Shown piece by piece: positions 17,544-27,300 of a DNA stretch of 64,000 nt. The notes under the pieces are model-generated. The model worked only from the letters and a program-made list of their open reading frames with translations. It had not been told where the DNA came from and did no database searches. The position numbers and the translations under genes are program-made. The stretch is from Bacteroidaceae bacterium (lineage in GTDB: Bacteria; Bacteroidota; Bacteroidia; Bacteroidales; Bacteroidaceae). The stretch spans positions 1 through 64,000 of the forward strand of contig JAFXVZ010000019.1 in NCBI GenBank assembly GCA_017534535.1. Reading direction: 5' to 3'. The first letter of the stretch is position 1. Each line of letters begins with the position of its first letter.

Positions 17544-18283
17544 ATTAGTGTTTTGACTTTAGCGTTACAATTGGATAAAATATTTGAATATAGTGGTTCT
17601 TGCAAACCATTTTTCATGAGAAGCGTTATTTCCTTGTCTACATTACGAACTTTACTTATTGCTATACAAGGAAAAAGGTCAACATCATCACTAGCTATGT
17701 ATATAGCTTTTACTGTTGGCTCTGAACTATAAGTTATAACATCGCATGTCATCATTGTGTCAACCATCTTTTGCTCTTTCCTGTATAATATTTCTTGATG
17801 TTTTGTTGTACAACCGATATTATTACACAGCCGTTCTTTATTCTTAATGAATTTTTGCAAAATCCGAACAGGGCATAGTCCAGAATTTGAAGAACAGGTT
17901 AGGCTTTCTTTTGAATGATCAATAAGAACTTTTTGAAGTCCGGCCTTTTTCTGAAATGTATTATACCATACGAAATCCAGTCCAAATTGTTGTTCTGCAA
18001 TAACAATACTTCCATCTATTTTTCCAGAATTTATGATTATTGGGAAGATATTTATTTGTTGTAAATATGTAGCAAGCAGTGATGCCTTTTGAGTATATAC
18101 ATATTCTTGATACCAGCCACCATATAGTCTAATACAGATATTATTTGTATCGTTATGCTCATTAAATATCACATTAATGATTTTTGTGAAAAACGATTCA
18201 AGGTCTTGAATTGTATAATTTTGCAACTGCCCAGGAAAATAGTTATCAAAATCCACTATCACAACTACTTCTTTATCACTCAT
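17540..18283 (-). CDS. NYN-domain (PIN-like) nuclease
   Basis: The protein has 247 residues. VVVIVDFDNYF (D11, D13, N14) is the first NYN motif. KMVDTMMTCD (D175, D181) and IYIASDDVDLFP (D199, D200, D202) complete the acidic cluster of a PIN-like, metal-dependent RNase. An insertion between them (about 110-170) has four cysteines (C130, C137, C153, C158) that could bind zinc. All acidic positions expected for activity are present. It starts 39 bases after brxL ends and overlaps the NACHT gene by ATGA, so the two are translationally coupled. RNase activity is inferred from the family; the target is unknown. Confidence 0.8.
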   Translation of the reverse strand: MSDKEVVVIVDFDNYFPGQLQNYTIQDLESFFTKIINVIFNEHNDTNNICIRLYGGWYQEYVYTQKASLLATYLQQINIFPIIINSGKIDGSIVIAEQQFGLDFVWYNTFQKKAGLQKVLIDHSKESLTCSSNSGLCPVRILQKFIKNKERLCNNIGCTTKHQEILYRKEQKMVDTMMTCDVITYSSEPTVKAIYIASDDVDLFPCIAISKVRNVDKEITLLMKNGLQEPLYSNILSNCNAKVKTLI

Positions 18284-18322
18284 ATTGTTATCTTCATTTA
18301 TCTGTGATAAACTATGAATCGT

Positions 18323-20356
18323 CTAAATCATCTTCTGTATCAACATTTGAGTATTCGCATAGAAGGGAATGTCAGTCTTGCCAAGGATAGTTGCTGGAAG
18401 TGTTGCCATTTCTGTAAGATTATCCATCGGGACAAGTACATTCTTTGCACCATTCTCAGATAACATTGATACACGGTCATTGAAGTTTAGAGCACGTTCA
18501 ATAGCACCTCCAATGCTAATATTGCCGATGACGCCAAGGCCTGATTTCAGATTTCGTCCGAACACAGAAGATACAATAGCCGCGAATACCGCACCACCAA
18601 TTCCCTTATGAACACCAACGCCCAACAACACAGTCACTTGAACTGTTACGTCAAGGTGCATCAACGAGTGCTTTTGAGACAGTATAGCCCTTTCATTGGC
18701 TCGAATATAGTTGTATGTATTCTTTATATCCTCTTTGGCTTCTGTGGAGCTGCTACCAGTCACTGTAAGTCTGCCGTTGCCAGGCATAGTAATGACCTCA
18801 ATTTTTACGAGAGATACCTTGTCGCTGTCACTTGTTGCCGTGTAACAAGTGCCTGGTTGAAGTGGAGCATCCTCAATCAGATTGGTACCTCGTTCCTCTG
18901 GCACGGACACGAAATGTTCTTCCTGGGTTTCTTTGTCTATGTAAGAGAAGTTGGTGTCCCAGAACTCCATGCCACCTATACGTTTTAACTGTTCTTTAAC
19001 ACGACGACGCATTTCAATAGCCCATACCAGATACTTGCGGACATCCTCTTTTGTAAACTCACCATCAGGATGCATCAATTTAATAAGACCTGAGACTGTC
19101 TTGCGCACAGGTTTAGTATCACGTTGTTTCATCTGCGCACCAAGCGTGAAATACTTATCAATGGCATCTGTGTAGGTCATCTTCCGTTGAGAATGTAGAA
19201 ACTCGCTGAAGAAGTCTGTACTGAAGCCAAAATGATTGGTAAAATTGGATGGTGCAAATTTCATTACTTCCCAACCTGGCAGGAAGAAACCGATACGATC
19301 CAAAAAGGCTGTATCATTGCATATCTTATCTGAGAATGGCGAGAAAAGATGTGATGTCTGAAGAACGGTCTCAACTGGCTGGTTAATATTACCATTCAGC
19401 ACAATGGAGGCATTAGCAGCTTTTTCGCCGGCTTTTCCTGCACGTGAGAAACTACCACTTTCCATATAGTCTTTCATCAAAGGAACCACCTCTTTGTCTT
19501 TGAACAATTCATCTGTAGATTCATCGAAACAAATAGCATCCCATCTGCCTACGGCACCTATCTGTCCACTGGAGTTATTAACGAAGAGTGATGCTGCCGT
19601 ACCTTGTCCACCACTCACAAGCATTGAGTATGGCGAAAGTTCCTTGAATACAAAAGATTTTCCGGAAGAGCGAGGTCCGAGCTCTGCCATGTTGAAATTC
19701 GCTTCAACTAATGGTATGAAGCGCGAAAGCAACAGCATCTTCATTCTTTCGGTCATGCCTTCTGACTCTGGCTCATAACCGCCACTACGTAATAGGACGT
19801 TGAGCCATTCTTCGTTGGAGAATATGCCACGTGCTCTCGCAATCCGATCTTCTTCAAAGTTGGATAGCTGAATTGGGCGTACCTTGCTGATGACGAAAGG
19901 AAATATCTTTTTCCCTATCATCTGTGTTGAATCATAGTCAATATCGATAATTGCCCAGATACCGCCAGTCATCATTTTCTCATGCTGACTGATTATCTCT
20001 TCCGAGATATTGGCATCACGAATAGCAAGGTTTGAAAGCTCTGCCCAATACTTGTCTTTGGAAGGGTCAAGACGTACGCTTATCTTATCTATGATTTTGT
20101 ATGTACCTTGTTCACGTATCTTGGCTTGAACAAGAGTAGCTTCATCAGGATTGACGTAGTGGTCATGAAGAACGCGCTTCACGTTTTCTATACCTTCCTG
20201 AATCTTTTCCTCATCATCGGTACTGCATGAATTGGCAAGTAAATATTCCAGCACAAAAACAGGGACATTCGCTCCTCCTTTTACAGAACGTACAACGTCC
20301 TTACGAACTACATAGCCCTTGAACTGGTCTAATAATTTTGAATCAAGTTCTATCAT
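18323..20356 (-). CDS. brxL: BREX protein BrxL (AAA+ with Lon-like domain)
   Basis: The 677-residue AAA+ protein is diagnostic of type 1 BREX. Walker A is GPRSSGKS (227-234) and Walker B is DAICFDES (273-280). The C-terminal 150 residues have a Lon-protease-like fold signature (HKGIGGAVFAAIVSSVFGR, then IGNISIGGAIERALNF). The Ser of the canonical Lon motif (DGPSAG) is not seen; GIGGAV stands there, so peptidase activity is doubtful. BrxL acts in phage restriction. It is the last canonical BREX gene, 21 bases after pglZ. Confidence 0.93.
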   Translation of the reverse strand: MIELDSKLLDQFKGYVVRKDVVRSVKGGANVPVFVLEYLLANSCSTDDEEKIQEGIENVKRVLHDHYVNPDEATLVQAKIREQGTYKIIDKISVRLDPSKDKYWAELSNLAIRDANISEEIISQHEKMMTGGIWAIIDIDYDSTQMIGKKIFPFVISKVRPIQLSNFEEDRIARARGIFSNEEWLNVLLRSGGYEPESEGMTERMKMLLLSRFIPLVEANFNMAELGPRSSGKSFVFKELSPYSMLVSGGQGTAASLFVNNSSGQIGAVGRWDAICFDESTDELFKDKEVVPLMKDYMESGSFSRAGKAGEKAANASIVLNGNINQPVETVLQTSHLFSPFSDKICNDTAFLDRIGFFLPGWEVMKFAPSNFTNHFGFSTDFFSEFLHSQRKMTYTDAIDKYFTLGAQMKQRDTKPVRKTVSGLIKLMHPDGEFTKEDVRKYLVWAIEMRRRVKEQLKRIGGMEFWDTNFSYIDKETQEEHFVSVPEERGTNLIEDAPLQPGTCYTATSDSDKVSLVKIEVITMPGNGRLTVTGSSSTEAKEDIKNTYNYIRANERAILSQKHSLMHLDVTVQVTVLLGVGVHKGIGGAVFAAIVSSVFGRNLKSGLGVIGNISIGGAIERALNFNDRVSMLSENGAKNVLVPMDNLTEMATLPATILGKTDIPFYANTQMLIQKMI

Positions 20357-20377
20357 AATTTTGGTTATCTTTAATCG

Positions 20378-22579
20378 TTAAAACAAGTCATCAATGTCTC
20401 TTGACAAAGACCTACTGATTTCGCAACTGTCTATCTGTGCAGAAGTTTCCTTATCTATAAGGACAACTTTGTCTATGCCATTTGACATTTCAAACTCCAC
20501 ATTGATAGTTTCGCCTGGCTTCATGGAATAAATCATATTTCCTATGACCATCTTGTTTCCTGCATAAAGGAGCAATTTAATTTTTCTCTCACTGCGGAAC
20601 AAATCCGATTCACACCCCTCTGCAAGTAGTTTCACTGTAAAGTAATTGCCGGTTACTGCTTTCAGCTCCTTCTTATTAGAAATCATCACCCCAAGAGCCA
20701 TATCATTTGAATCGATGTTCAACTCGTAGGCTGGTATAATGCACTCTTGTGGTGTGAATCCACCATGAGCATAACCATACGCACCTTTAGTAACGAATGG
20801 TTTATCAGTCTTAGCATAATATTGGTAGTTGCTGTCGAAATAACGTCCCGTTCTCTCTATTAAGTTTGGTGCATTCAACGGTTCTTCCGTTAAGACATAT
20901 CGTTCATCCAACTTAAGCAGAGTTCCATCTGGACGTGGCTCTTTGTCAGCCTCGTCTAAGATACCTGTAAGTACAAAACCGTGGTCGGTAGTAAGAACTA
21001 TCTTGCGGTAGCCAAGACGGAATAGCATCGCTATCTTTTCCCTCAACTCCTGTTCATAGTTGTTGATGTCCTTCAATCCATTCAACTGTTTCTTTTCGCC
21101 AACTTGATCAATATCACCATAGTTCAGCACAAGATGCTGAGCAGTAGTTCCTTCATTTAGCATATCAAGCGGCATTATGACCACATCCCCACAAACAGCT
21201 TTCAGAGAGTTGAATCTGGCTTGGGCATTCACTGTCGGTTCCGAGCATCCAAACAATGCACTCATTCCGTTCTCCGTAACCGATGGCAACACTGCGAATG
21301 CAGTGTTCCGCTCGATTTTCACGTTCTTGTCAGTGATACCACCCACAATGGCTTCTGCTATCTCTAAGCGCAAACCGTCACACACAATAATGGCGGTTCG
21401 TTTATCATCTGAAAGAGCCTTTACCACAAGACCTTTCTGTGTTGGTTCATACTTGCCTTTTATCCCATACCAACAGGTCAGCAACTCATTATTTAAAATG
21501 GTATAGTGCTCCTGTAAAGGACGAAGAGTATCTTGATCATTCAACCAAGCAACGAATATCTTTCGCATGGCTGTGTCAAGTTTGGCAAAGTGCTGTGAAT
21601 AATACTTTGCTATATCCTCATAACTGGTTATGCTATTCAGGCCTTTTATGGCAAAAGTGCTGAGCAGCAAGACACTTTCCAACCACTCTGGCTTAAATGC
21701 TTTCGCCTTCCTGCTTTTTGTCCGCTGTTTGATGAAATCAACGATAGTCGATGTTTCATTATGGAACTTCATAGCATTACTAAGCAGTTTCAACACTCGT
21801 TGATCGAACAATAAGAAAGGATGATCCTGATGCACCTTCAATGGATCTATGTCATCCGGAAGAGCATAGTTATCTACATACTTACGTAACGTTTCTGCTT
21901 TCTCTGTGCTATCTGCCCACTGATAATACACTTCCAACAATAATCCCTCTATGGAGTTGTCTATCAGTCTTTCCAGAATGACATTCACCACTTCCTGTGC
22001 CATTGTCTCAGCAGATTGGTCCGTCTGTGGTTTATCAATCAGTCGATAGACTTCACCTCGGAACACATTCCATACAGTGCCATCCATCTTCAGCCGTGTA
22101 GATGCTGGTGCATGGAGAAAATTGAGTAGCCAATCTTCGAGTTTCAATGGTTCTGTGATGCCATCTGCTACAGACTGCCACCAGTTCTTATTCTTGCCCT
22201 CACTTAGTTTTGCGGCAAGTAGAAGCCGGTCTTTGGTCAGATTGGTGTTTTTACCTGTAGCTTCAAACAGTTTCTGCTTGATGTACGCCTCCATGTCGTC
22301 AAGCACCAACAATCCTCCTGTTTGTACGTATTCCTGCAAAAAGGTTAACTGTATAGCCTTTTTCCTGGCATAGAAGAGTACAGAAGTATCTGCAAACTTC
22401 GACTCTGCAAGATATTTTGCCTCTATCTCACTGTACTCATTGCTGATGGGTAACTGTTTGATATCTTCTGGAAGATATTTCAGAAGAAACTCACCTTCAC
22501 CATTGGCATCTGTCACCACCAAATAGCGATGTTCTCTCAGGATGCGTCCTATGTCTTCATTAAACCAAAATCCTATCAT
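20378..22579 (-). CDS. pglZ: BREX protein PglZ
   Basis: The 733-residue PglZ contains an alkaline-phosphatase-superfamily core. IIVCDGLRLEIAEAI has the metal Asp, FAVLPSVTENGMSALF the nucleophile region, VLTTDHGFV the Asp-His pair, and YGYAHGGFTPQECIIP the final metal His. The N-terminal 330 residues are a helical region typical of the family. PglZ is the defining BREX protein and acts with PglX in host modification and phage exclusion. It starts 83 bases after the Schlafen-AlbA gene and is followed by brxL after 21 bases. All expected metal-ligand motifs are visible. Confidence 0.95.
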   Translation of the reverse strand: MIGFWFNEDIGRILREHRYLVVTDANGEGEFLLKYLPEDIKQLPISNEYSEIEAKYLAESKFADTSVLFYARKKAIQLTFLQEYVQTGGLLVLDDMEAYIKQKLFEATGKNTNLTKDRLLLAAKLSEGKNKNWWQSVADGITEPLKLEDWLLNFLHAPASTRLKMDGTVWNVFRGEVYRLIDKPQTDQSAETMAQEVVNVILERLIDNSIEGLLLEVYYQWADSTEKAETLRKYVDNYALPDDIDPLKVHQDHPFLLFDQRVLKLLSNAMKFHNETSTIVDFIKQRTKSRKAKAFKPEWLESVLLLSTFAIKGLNSITSYEDIAKYYSQHFAKLDTAMRKIFVAWLNDQDTLRPLQEHYTILNNELLTCWYGIKGKYEPTQKGLVVKALSDDKRTAIIVCDGLRLEIAEAIVGGITDKNVKIERNTAFAVLPSVTENGMSALFGCSEPTVNAQARFNSLKAVCGDVVIMPLDMLNEGTTAQHLVLNYGDIDQVGEKKQLNGLKDINNYEQELREKIAMLFRLGYRKIVLTTDHGFVLTGILDEADKEPRPDGTLLKLDERYVLTEEPLNAPNLIERTGRYFDSNYQYYAKTDKPFVTKGAYGYAHGGFTPQECIIPAYELNIDSNDMALGVMISNKKELKAVTGNYFTVKLLAEGCESDLFRSERKIKLLLYAGNKMVIGNMIYSMKPGETINVEFEMSNGIDKVVLIDKETSAQIDSCEISRSLSRDIDDLF

Positions 22580-22662
22580 ATCTAACGATGTCTTGTGATA
22601 ATTCTATTTTCCTTTCTATTTTCCAAAATTGGTTTTCGACGCATTTTTGTGGAAAATAGAAA

Positions 22663-24315
22663 TTAAAGAAGCTTCTCTGTAATTTGATATTTTTGCCATC
22701 TATTCTTTCCGATTTTTTGAACAGTTCCATTTGTAACAAGCTTTTGTAACTGGTTCCATATCTTTTTTGATGGAATCTCCTCTCCAATTCTTTTTTGTAT
22801 TTCTGCCAGAGAGGCTATCTTGTATATCTTCAAATCTTCAAGAATCAATTCCTTCAAACGATAATCCTCAATTCTTTTCAAAGAAGTTTTTCCTTTATAT
22901 TCGCTTCCCCTAAGAATATTAGGATTGACTCTGTATTCCTTGGCTTTTGAACGGTCATCTGTTGAAACGACAATATCCTTGTCAATTAACAAACGTAACC
23001 AAGAGCGGAGTGCATCTGCATCTTTCAAGTTAAGAATCTTTATCAATTCAGATGCAGTGAGACTTTCATGCAATGCAATCAGCCCCAGACAGATGAGCTG
23101 TTTTTGCTTTACGTCATATCGTTGGTCTGCATGTTGCATAACCTTAATAACCTCTTCATTGATGATGCGACGATCAACCCGCACCGAAACGCTGTCGTCA
23201 CCTTCTGTTACTACCGGGATGGGCTTTCCATTTGCCAATAGCGTTTCGTACATCATGTCGTAGCCTGAACCTTCGCGCTCCATCAAGTGCAGGGCGTAGA
23301 AAACTGCTGCCATGTGCTCATTCCTCTTTTTTGTAGTATGCAGGATATTCTTCACCGTTACGCCCAATGGCAATCGACCTGGATTAACTACATCAATATG
23401 GTCAGGATGAATGTTGATGAAGATGTCACCTCTGACCGTATAGGGTCTGTGTACCAGGGCGTTGGATAGTAACTCTCGGACAACCTTCTCCGGATAGGCA
23501 AGAATGTTACGCCTGAACATGCCCTCCGTGATTTCGGAACTTTCTTTCCATTCAGGGATTCTTTCCCACACGTCGCTTATCATTTCATATGGGTTCATCA
23601 TATAGTCATCCCACAGCCATTTGTTCACCTTTTCCCCTTCTTGGTCGTACTTGATACACTGAATGACTGGAGCGTTCTGTATTCTGCCTCTTTGTGTCTG
23701 CTTACCGATAAAGAGTACACCAAGGTTAGTCATCTTGTCTGAGTCCGGATCTGTAAGATAATAGAAGTCCAATACTTCCTTTGTTTCCTTCTGCTTAACA
23801 AAACTCGACACGCGGTCTGACTTCTTAAGTAGCTTGATAAACGCAGACAGCTTTTCTGGGTCTGCATCCTCCCAGCTATACTTTGTCTCGGTATCTTCCC
23901 AACTGATACATCCTTTATCTTCTGCCAAGCGAGAAATATCCTCAGGACCAACAGGAACACTGTTGTCACCTACACGGAGGAAGAACTTGCCCGATGTGGT
24001 TGCCGATGGTGAGTTGGCATTCCTTAGTACATGCAGTCTGATGTACTCTCCACCGTTTTCTGCAATCTGAGTTTCTGCAGAAAGGACTACGCCTTGTGTT
24101 TTACCAGTCACCTTGTTTACGATTTCTGTAGCAAGACCATCTGGTATCTTTTGTTCTTTTGGTGGTAAAGTTTGGTTATCTTCGATACCTATGTCTATGC
24201 TGCCACCTTCAGCGTTGCTGAATGCCACGCAGTCTTTAGCTAATTCATTGAAGTCTGCGTTCTTGCCCCACACCGTACGGAGCGATTTCTTGTCGTATAT
24301 GCTGTTTTCTTTCAT
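22663..24315 (-). CDS. Schlafen AlbA_2 / HATPase-like regulator (COG2865)
   Basis: The protein has 550 residues. The N-terminal region (about 10-110) is an AlbA_2/Schlafen divergent AAA domain (DFNELAKDCVAFSNAEGGSI, then DIGIEDN). The middle (about 270-385) matches HATPase_c_4 (VVRELLSNALVHRPYTVRGD and INIHPDHIDVVNPGRLP, then EREGSGYDMMYE). The C-terminal 150 residues are winged-helix-like. Such COG2865 proteins are called ATP-binding putative regulators or helicase-related. Here it is inserted between pglX and pglZ in the canonical BREX order, 12 bases after pglX. A BREX accessory or regulatory role is inferred from position only. Confidence 0.85.
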   Translation of the reverse strand: MKENSIYDKKSLRTVWGKNADFNELAKDCVAFSNAEGGSIDIGIEDNQTLPPKEQKIPDGLATEIVNKVTGKTQGVVLSAETQIAENGGEYIRLHVLRNANSPSATTSGKFFLRVGDNSVPVGPEDISRLAEDKGCISWEDTETKYSWEDADPEKLSAFIKLLKKSDRVSSFVKQKETKEVLDFYYLTDPDSDKMTNLGVLFIGKQTQRGRIQNAPVIQCIKYDQEGEKVNKWLWDDYMMNPYEMISDVWERIPEWKESSEITEGMFRRNILAYPEKVVRELLSNALVHRPYTVRGDIFINIHPDHIDVVNPGRLPLGVTVKNILHTTKKRNEHMAAVFYALHLMEREGSGYDMMYETLLANGKPIPVVTEGDDSVSVRVDRRIINEEVIKVMQHADQRYDVKQKQLICLGLIALHESLTASELIKILNLKDADALRSWLRLLIDKDIVVSTDDRSKAKEYRVNPNILRGSEYKGKTSLKRIEDYRLKELILEDLKIYKIASLAEIQKRIGEEIPSKKIWNQLQKLVTNGTVQKIGKNRWQKYQITEKLL

Positions 24316-24327
24316 CTTTCTTCTTAT

Positions 24328-27300
24328 TTACCAATCTGCATTCAAATATTTTTTCAGCTGCCCGGCATTGAGCACCTCGTAGCTGAGCATCTTTCGCTTC
24401 TGTAGTGGAGCAATATTCTTGCCAACACCGTCATCGAGTTTCGGGTCATAGCCGCTGGCAAGCAGGTCATCTACCTTTTGACAGAATTCTTGCAACTCTG
24501 TCAGCATGGCTCGCAGTTCGTTTGCTTCAAGTCTGCCTTCGGTGTTGCTGGTGTCAATGGAGTTTAGGCGGTCACGGATAGCCGCTTCGCGATTGGCAGC
24601 ATAGATACTGCGCACACGGAACAGCGCATCACGATTCCATTTATAGATGCTGATGTATAATTCTATGGCATGATGCTCGCCACTGGTCAGATGCCAAATG
24701 AACGGAGTCTTGGGCAGATACATGAAGAGGTTCAGATGGTCGCTGAGTTGTTGGAAGAATCGCTCTTGCAGGTATTTCTCCAACGGACAGCCCAACAGGT
24801 TGCATACCTGAGCAAACTGTGCCGCAGTGTAGCCACGCTCCATCATCTCACGCTCTATGCGGATTGCTAAGCGCTCTTCACCCACTTTGTCACCAAGTGG
24901 GATGATTCCGTCATCATCCTTTGCCAATACAGTACGGATAACATCTGTTAAAAGTTCAAAGATAATGATTTGCGTTCGTTGAGAAGGATTTATATTAGAA
25001 CCTTTGAACTGATACCATAACTCAATCGGGCTTATAGAATGGAGAATACAAAACTCTTCCCAACCCTTGTTGTTTTGATAAAGAGAATCAAAGTCATCAA
25101 TAGACTCCTGCTGTTCTTCTGTTCCCAAATTATTTATAAATTCCAATAATCGTTCAGATGGTTTATATACAGTTTGTTGTTGTAGCCATTGCATATAAGC
25201 ATTCTTGGCCTTTTCCGAAGGAGAAAGCAAACCAACGGGTATTCCTTCTTTATCAAAAACCATCTTCTGATCTTTTTCATTTAAGTCGTAAATAGAAAAA
25301 ATAAGAAGGTTTATCAAAGCCTCGTTCAACAGTATATGAGTATTAAGAGCATTCTCATACACATAATAATCTGTTATTGAATTAGGTACAGTTTTCTCTC
25401 TTGATATTGGGGACGAAACAAACTCTTTTTCTATTAAAGAGAATGTGTTTATCTTTTCTTTTATATGGATATTACATTTCGCTAAATCAGTTATTATTTG
25501 CTCATTTTCCGCATCAGGTTTTACAAATGGTACACGCTGAATATCTCCAACTTGTGTATTAACAGTTGGATTTAGGCTATTGGCAAGATAGAAACACGTC
25601 TTTGTATTTAAAAATGCCAATATATAGTAACGGTTAGAGTATTTTCCTGTGGGGAAAATACAAGAACCACCTACGTCAAATAAACAATCCTTTGGGAAAA
25701 TTCGGAATGATGTACCCTTTTCGCCACTACTACCTGAATATGTGATGCCTTCCTTAAAATAGTACTGTTTGTTTTGGAGTCGACCTTTCTTTTCAATATA
25801 CTTTTTCGCCGAATCACTCCAGTCAACATATAACCATAGATTGCCATACCATTTATTGTAATCACCGCCTTTTGAATATGGGTAGTAAGTTCTTGTTGAG
25901 CCTAATACTTCCCACCAAAAACGGCAAAATCTATTATTATTACTTGTCGCAATTCCCTGCTTTACATCTACAATGTCACTGAGAGATAAATCTGTGAATT
26001 TCTCTCTGAATTCATCCGAAATCCAAAATATAATTGGCATTGATTTGATTTTTTCTAACTTTTTTTGCTCCAAATAATACACGCGATTATTTGGAAGATT
26101 TAGACACACATCGTCTAATGCTTTTAATAATGAGTCTTTCTTAAACTTTTCTTGTTGACCAACCGTAATGTGGAAATAAACACCATCTTCGTGTTCATTA
26201 TATATGGATTTGTCAAATGTATAAAAAGCAGCATTTAAAAGAATTCCCGGGCCAAATAAATTCACACGATCGAGTCCATAATCTACAAGAACATTAATAT
26301 GGGTCTTCTTAACCAAGAACTCTCTAACATCCTCAAAAGTTTTGATATACATAAAAGTATGAGGATGTATTATTCCTACCTTACCATCATCAGCGGATAG
26401 CTCATAACAGCGTTTAATAAAACACGAATATAGATTACCTGAAAATTTATAAGGTTTTTTATAGTTACCTTCTATGAAAGTTTTAAGTTCTGGCCCAAAG
26501 TCGGCACTATCTGTATATGGTGGATTAGCTACAACAACGTCATAGTTATGGGAGATAATATCAAGGAAAGAAATGGCATCATTGGTCTTGGACAATGTAT
26601 AAGCATTACTTCCTTGTCCTCCCCATTTATTTACATTATTTCGAAGTTGAGTAATGACATTGTTCTTGTAATCAAAGAGGCTCTCCATTTCGAACTCTTT
26701 GAATAAAGAATGGTTTGTGTCATTAGGCATCATCTCGTTCAGACGTTCCTCTACACGCACAAGTGAGCCAAACTTATATGCGGAACACAAATCATTCCAT
26801 ATATTTTCAATGGCTTGAATTTGCTTATTTGACCATGAGCCAAGAATCTCAAAAGTTCCTTGCAATTCTTCATATTCTGGAAGGAAGAAATGGGTGCTTA
26901 CCACATTGGTATATTCTGGCCAATGACTGCGATGACCGCCAAGCACACGCGCTTTTATGAAAAGGGCTATCTGCGAAATCTGGGCAGCACGTTCATCCAA
27001 ATCAACACCAAAAAGGTTGTTCTCCACAATCATCTTTGGAATATCCCGACGGCTGTAGTCACGTTCGTAGTTCTCCATTTGATCTATGTAAAGGTCATAG
27101 AACAACGAGAAAGCGTAAATCAGGAAGTTGCCCGAACCACAAGCAGGATCGAGCAGGCGCATCTGCCTGATGTCTTTCGGATGTCGCACTTGTTCTTTAG
27201 GTGCATTGGCAATCTGATATTTCTCCTTGATACGGCTATCTGGGAACATTTCCAGATATGCCTTGCCAAGCGTGTTGTCAACCAAGAACTTTACCACCCA

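Noticed and set aside
22560-22787. 75-codon minus-strand gene between the Schlafen-AlbA gene and pglZ
   Set aside because: It overlaps the end of the first in another frame, has no motif, and runs into the pglZ start.
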